DNA from: Syncephalis plumigaleata
Lineage: Eukaryota; Zoopagomycota; Zoopagomycetes; Zoopagales; Piptocephalidaceae
Direction: 5' to 3'
Assembly: GCA_025201365.1 (NCBI GenBank)
Contig: JAIXMF010000013.1
Location: forward strand, 434,001 to 498,000
Length of the DNA: 64,000 nucleotides
The notes under the pieces are model-generated. The model worked only from the letters and a program-made list of their open reading frames with translations. It ran no database searches and was not told the origin of the DNA. The stretch's first letter is position 1, and each line of letters opens with the position of its first letter. Positions 62,299-64,000 of this stretch are shown piece by piece. The position numbers and the translations under genes are program-made.

Positions 62299-64000
62299 CT
62301 AGTAGGCCGATGTCTCATCTTCGAAAGCCTGCTCCAATGACGTAGGCTTTGTTAATCCCTCATTACCATTGGGTTCGATCTGAATTCCGGGAAAACTGGT
62401 TTGCTGCGCGTTATTACCTTCCGCCGCGTACGAACTTGAAATTGGATTGGAAGGGGGATTTTCAGCACTCGTGCTCGGAGATCTTTGACTTGTATTTTGC
62501 GCATTTACTGGGACATCAGTGGCATGTGGGTTGATCTAGCCTTGCCATCTGGTATGAATTCGGGTGTAGCAGGCAGATGATTGGAAGCTCTATCCGAATG
62601 AGCGGATGCAACATTTCGAGTAGCATCGTTGCTATGTGTCAACGCATCACCTTGATGATTGTCAATTTGATATGCTGCTGGCGCAGATTGTAGAGTGGAA
62701 GGGCTTGACTGCTGTTGCTGTTCTGTTTCTGTTCAGTGTCCAAGTGACCCTTGTTATCATTGCTAGCAGATGCGGAATGAGTATCCATTGGATGGGTAGG
62801 TGTGGTTGTATGATGCGATCTAGTAAGGGATTGTGGCTTTTCCCGCGTCTCATCGGATGTTTTAACAGATGCCGACACTGATGATGCTATTGGCTGACCA
62901 GCTTTGCAATACTGTTTGCTGGTGTATTAACAATTGGCTTCTGGGTAGATTGTCGCAGTTGTTGAATGTTATTATTGGCATGATAACCATTTTGTTCATT
63001 AGCAAGAATATCAGTATCTGATGGATGGATTTCCCTGATGATTGTACGTTTAAGGAAGTGTTAGCAAGCTTGTTGTTCTTTCGTGCGATACAGCGGCAAT
63101 CGCGTTCACGTCATGTGTATCGTAAGCATCGCCATCCTCGAGTGCATCTATCTCGTTGGAAGGTATCACTTCAATAACCCTGCACCTTTGTTATTGTCCA
63201 TGTGGTGCTATCGGAATTCATCGAGTAGGTTGCTTGTTTTGCCTCGATATCATCTCTGCTAGCATCGCTATTCTCGGGTGCAAGTGTCGTTGTTGCCGTT
63301 GTTGAGGAAGCATCAACATTACTTGCGGCTTTCTGCTTCTTTACTGTTTCCGAAGATATATACTGGCTTTATCGATGCTAATTGGCGATGATCCCAAAGG
63401 AGTACGATCAACTTCTGCTACCGTATCGACATTAGAGTTGTCATTTTCCGTTCTTGCATCGTAGTTTGAACCATTCTGATGGTTGATTTGCTGGCATTGG
63501 CGTAGGAGTGGATGCTAAAGCGGAATTGCTCATTGAAGTTGGTGGTATACTGGAGTATGCGCTGGCTGTATCGGAATTCTTTTCCTTATCTTGTAAAGAG
63601 AAGTCTTCATTGGTGATGGTAATGATTCCATTAGTGTTTTCACTATTCTCGGAATCACGACTAGCATTATTTTCCGGTAGTACACTTGCAATGGGATTGT
63701 TCTTATCTTGCTTTTAGCGGAATCACCGAATGAGTCGTATTCCCCACGGCGCTTTTGAGAATGTTTGCTGTGAAGCAAGCTTAATCCATTAAGGCCATTT
63801 AGTGAATTGAGATCGATCAACGATGAAAGACTCGCATTGCGTCGTTTTAAACGATAAGTACGTCGTGGTATCATTTGAGATGATAATGATGATGACCGTA
63901 TCGCTGTTTTCCAATAAAAATCAAGTAATTCCCCTAGCGAGATACGATGCTTCCTAGCTAGCTGCGAGAGTAACACGTTGACACTGATATCCCGAGTGTT
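62299..64000 (-). CDS. Low-complexity Ser/Thr/Asn-rich protein, 3' part (5' end beyond the window)
   Basis: Open minus-strand coding composition runs from the right edge to a TAG at 62299-62301, ending NEGLTKPTSLEQAFEDETSAY. The N-proximal part seen here reads LSQLARKHRISLGELLDFYWK, then basic (RRTYRLKRRN) and Leu/Asn/Gly-rich stretches. After that it is Ser/Thr/Asn/Gln-rich with no domain. No convincing introns are seen, but the frame changes several times, each compatible with a missing base. Unrecognised; disordered regulatory protein is the most that can be said. Confidence 0.5.

Noticed and set aside
1-64000. tRNA, rRNA, or virus-like and LTR elements
   Set aside because: No tRNA-like box pairs, rRNA landmarks, reverse transcriptase, capsid or long terminal repeats were recognised by eye.

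Overview
The window looks like nuclear DNA of an intron-dense, early-diverging fungus. Evidence for this is a peroxisomal acyl-CoA oxidase, a neurofibromin/IRA-type RasGAP, an F-BAR plus PH protein of the Slm type, a Tho1/SARNP protein, a vacuolar ATPase subunit C, eIF3 subunit L, a secreted subtilisin and several small secreted precursors. Introns are mostly 50-90 nt, with GTAAGT-like donors and TACTAAC/TACTAAT-like branch sites. Zoopagomycota is my guess from general feel only. I see no rRNA, tRNA, CRISPR or virus-like element.

Layout: acyl-CoA oxidase (375-3402, minus); two seven-transmembrane paralogues (6161-7192 and 8193-9264, plus); a D-2-hydroxyacid dehydrogenase (9418-10833, plus); a membrane-anchored UIM-like protein (12719-13779, plus); a third seven-transmembrane paralogue (15261-16256, plus); a subtilisin (16427-19061, minus); a mitochondrial ABC half-transporter (20722-24110, plus); a 10-kb RasGAP (24612-34670, minus); a MITE-like hairpin (35569-35796); an F-BAR/PH protein with a 12-fold LPFYDVDL..E.PWGTL repeat (36356-41323, minus); a small unknown gene (41734-42414, minus); THO1/SARNP (42790-43896, plus); eIF3L (44194-46753, plus); a micro-exon array gene (47128-48440, minus); a giant C1-finger protein (49415-58016, plus); V-ATPase subunit C (58224-60072, minus); a Kex2-type repeat-peptide precursor (60560-61326, minus); and the 3' part of a low-complexity protein (62299 to the right edge, minus).

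The most striking element is at 47128-48440. A signal-peptide exon ending in a dibasic site is followed by fourteen micro-exons, thirteen of exactly 3 nt and one of 9 nt. They are separated by fifteen introns, most of which are visibly diverged copies of one another, and the array ends in a 26-nt terminal coding exon. All micro-exons are multiples of three, so any subset can be skipped without changing the terminal frame, and the trinucleotides vary while the splice sites around them are constant. That this organism can splice such exons is supported independently by the ABC transporter. There a 3-nt exon (23609-23611) is needed to restore the invariant D-loop aspartate, and four of its fifteen introns start with GC.

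A caution: many conserved genes show isolated frame slips that each look like one missing base, including exactly one base in a paralogue whose two sisters have 806-nt first exons. I read this as residual single-base deletions in the assembly rather than widespread pseudogenes. It limits phase calls throughout the window.
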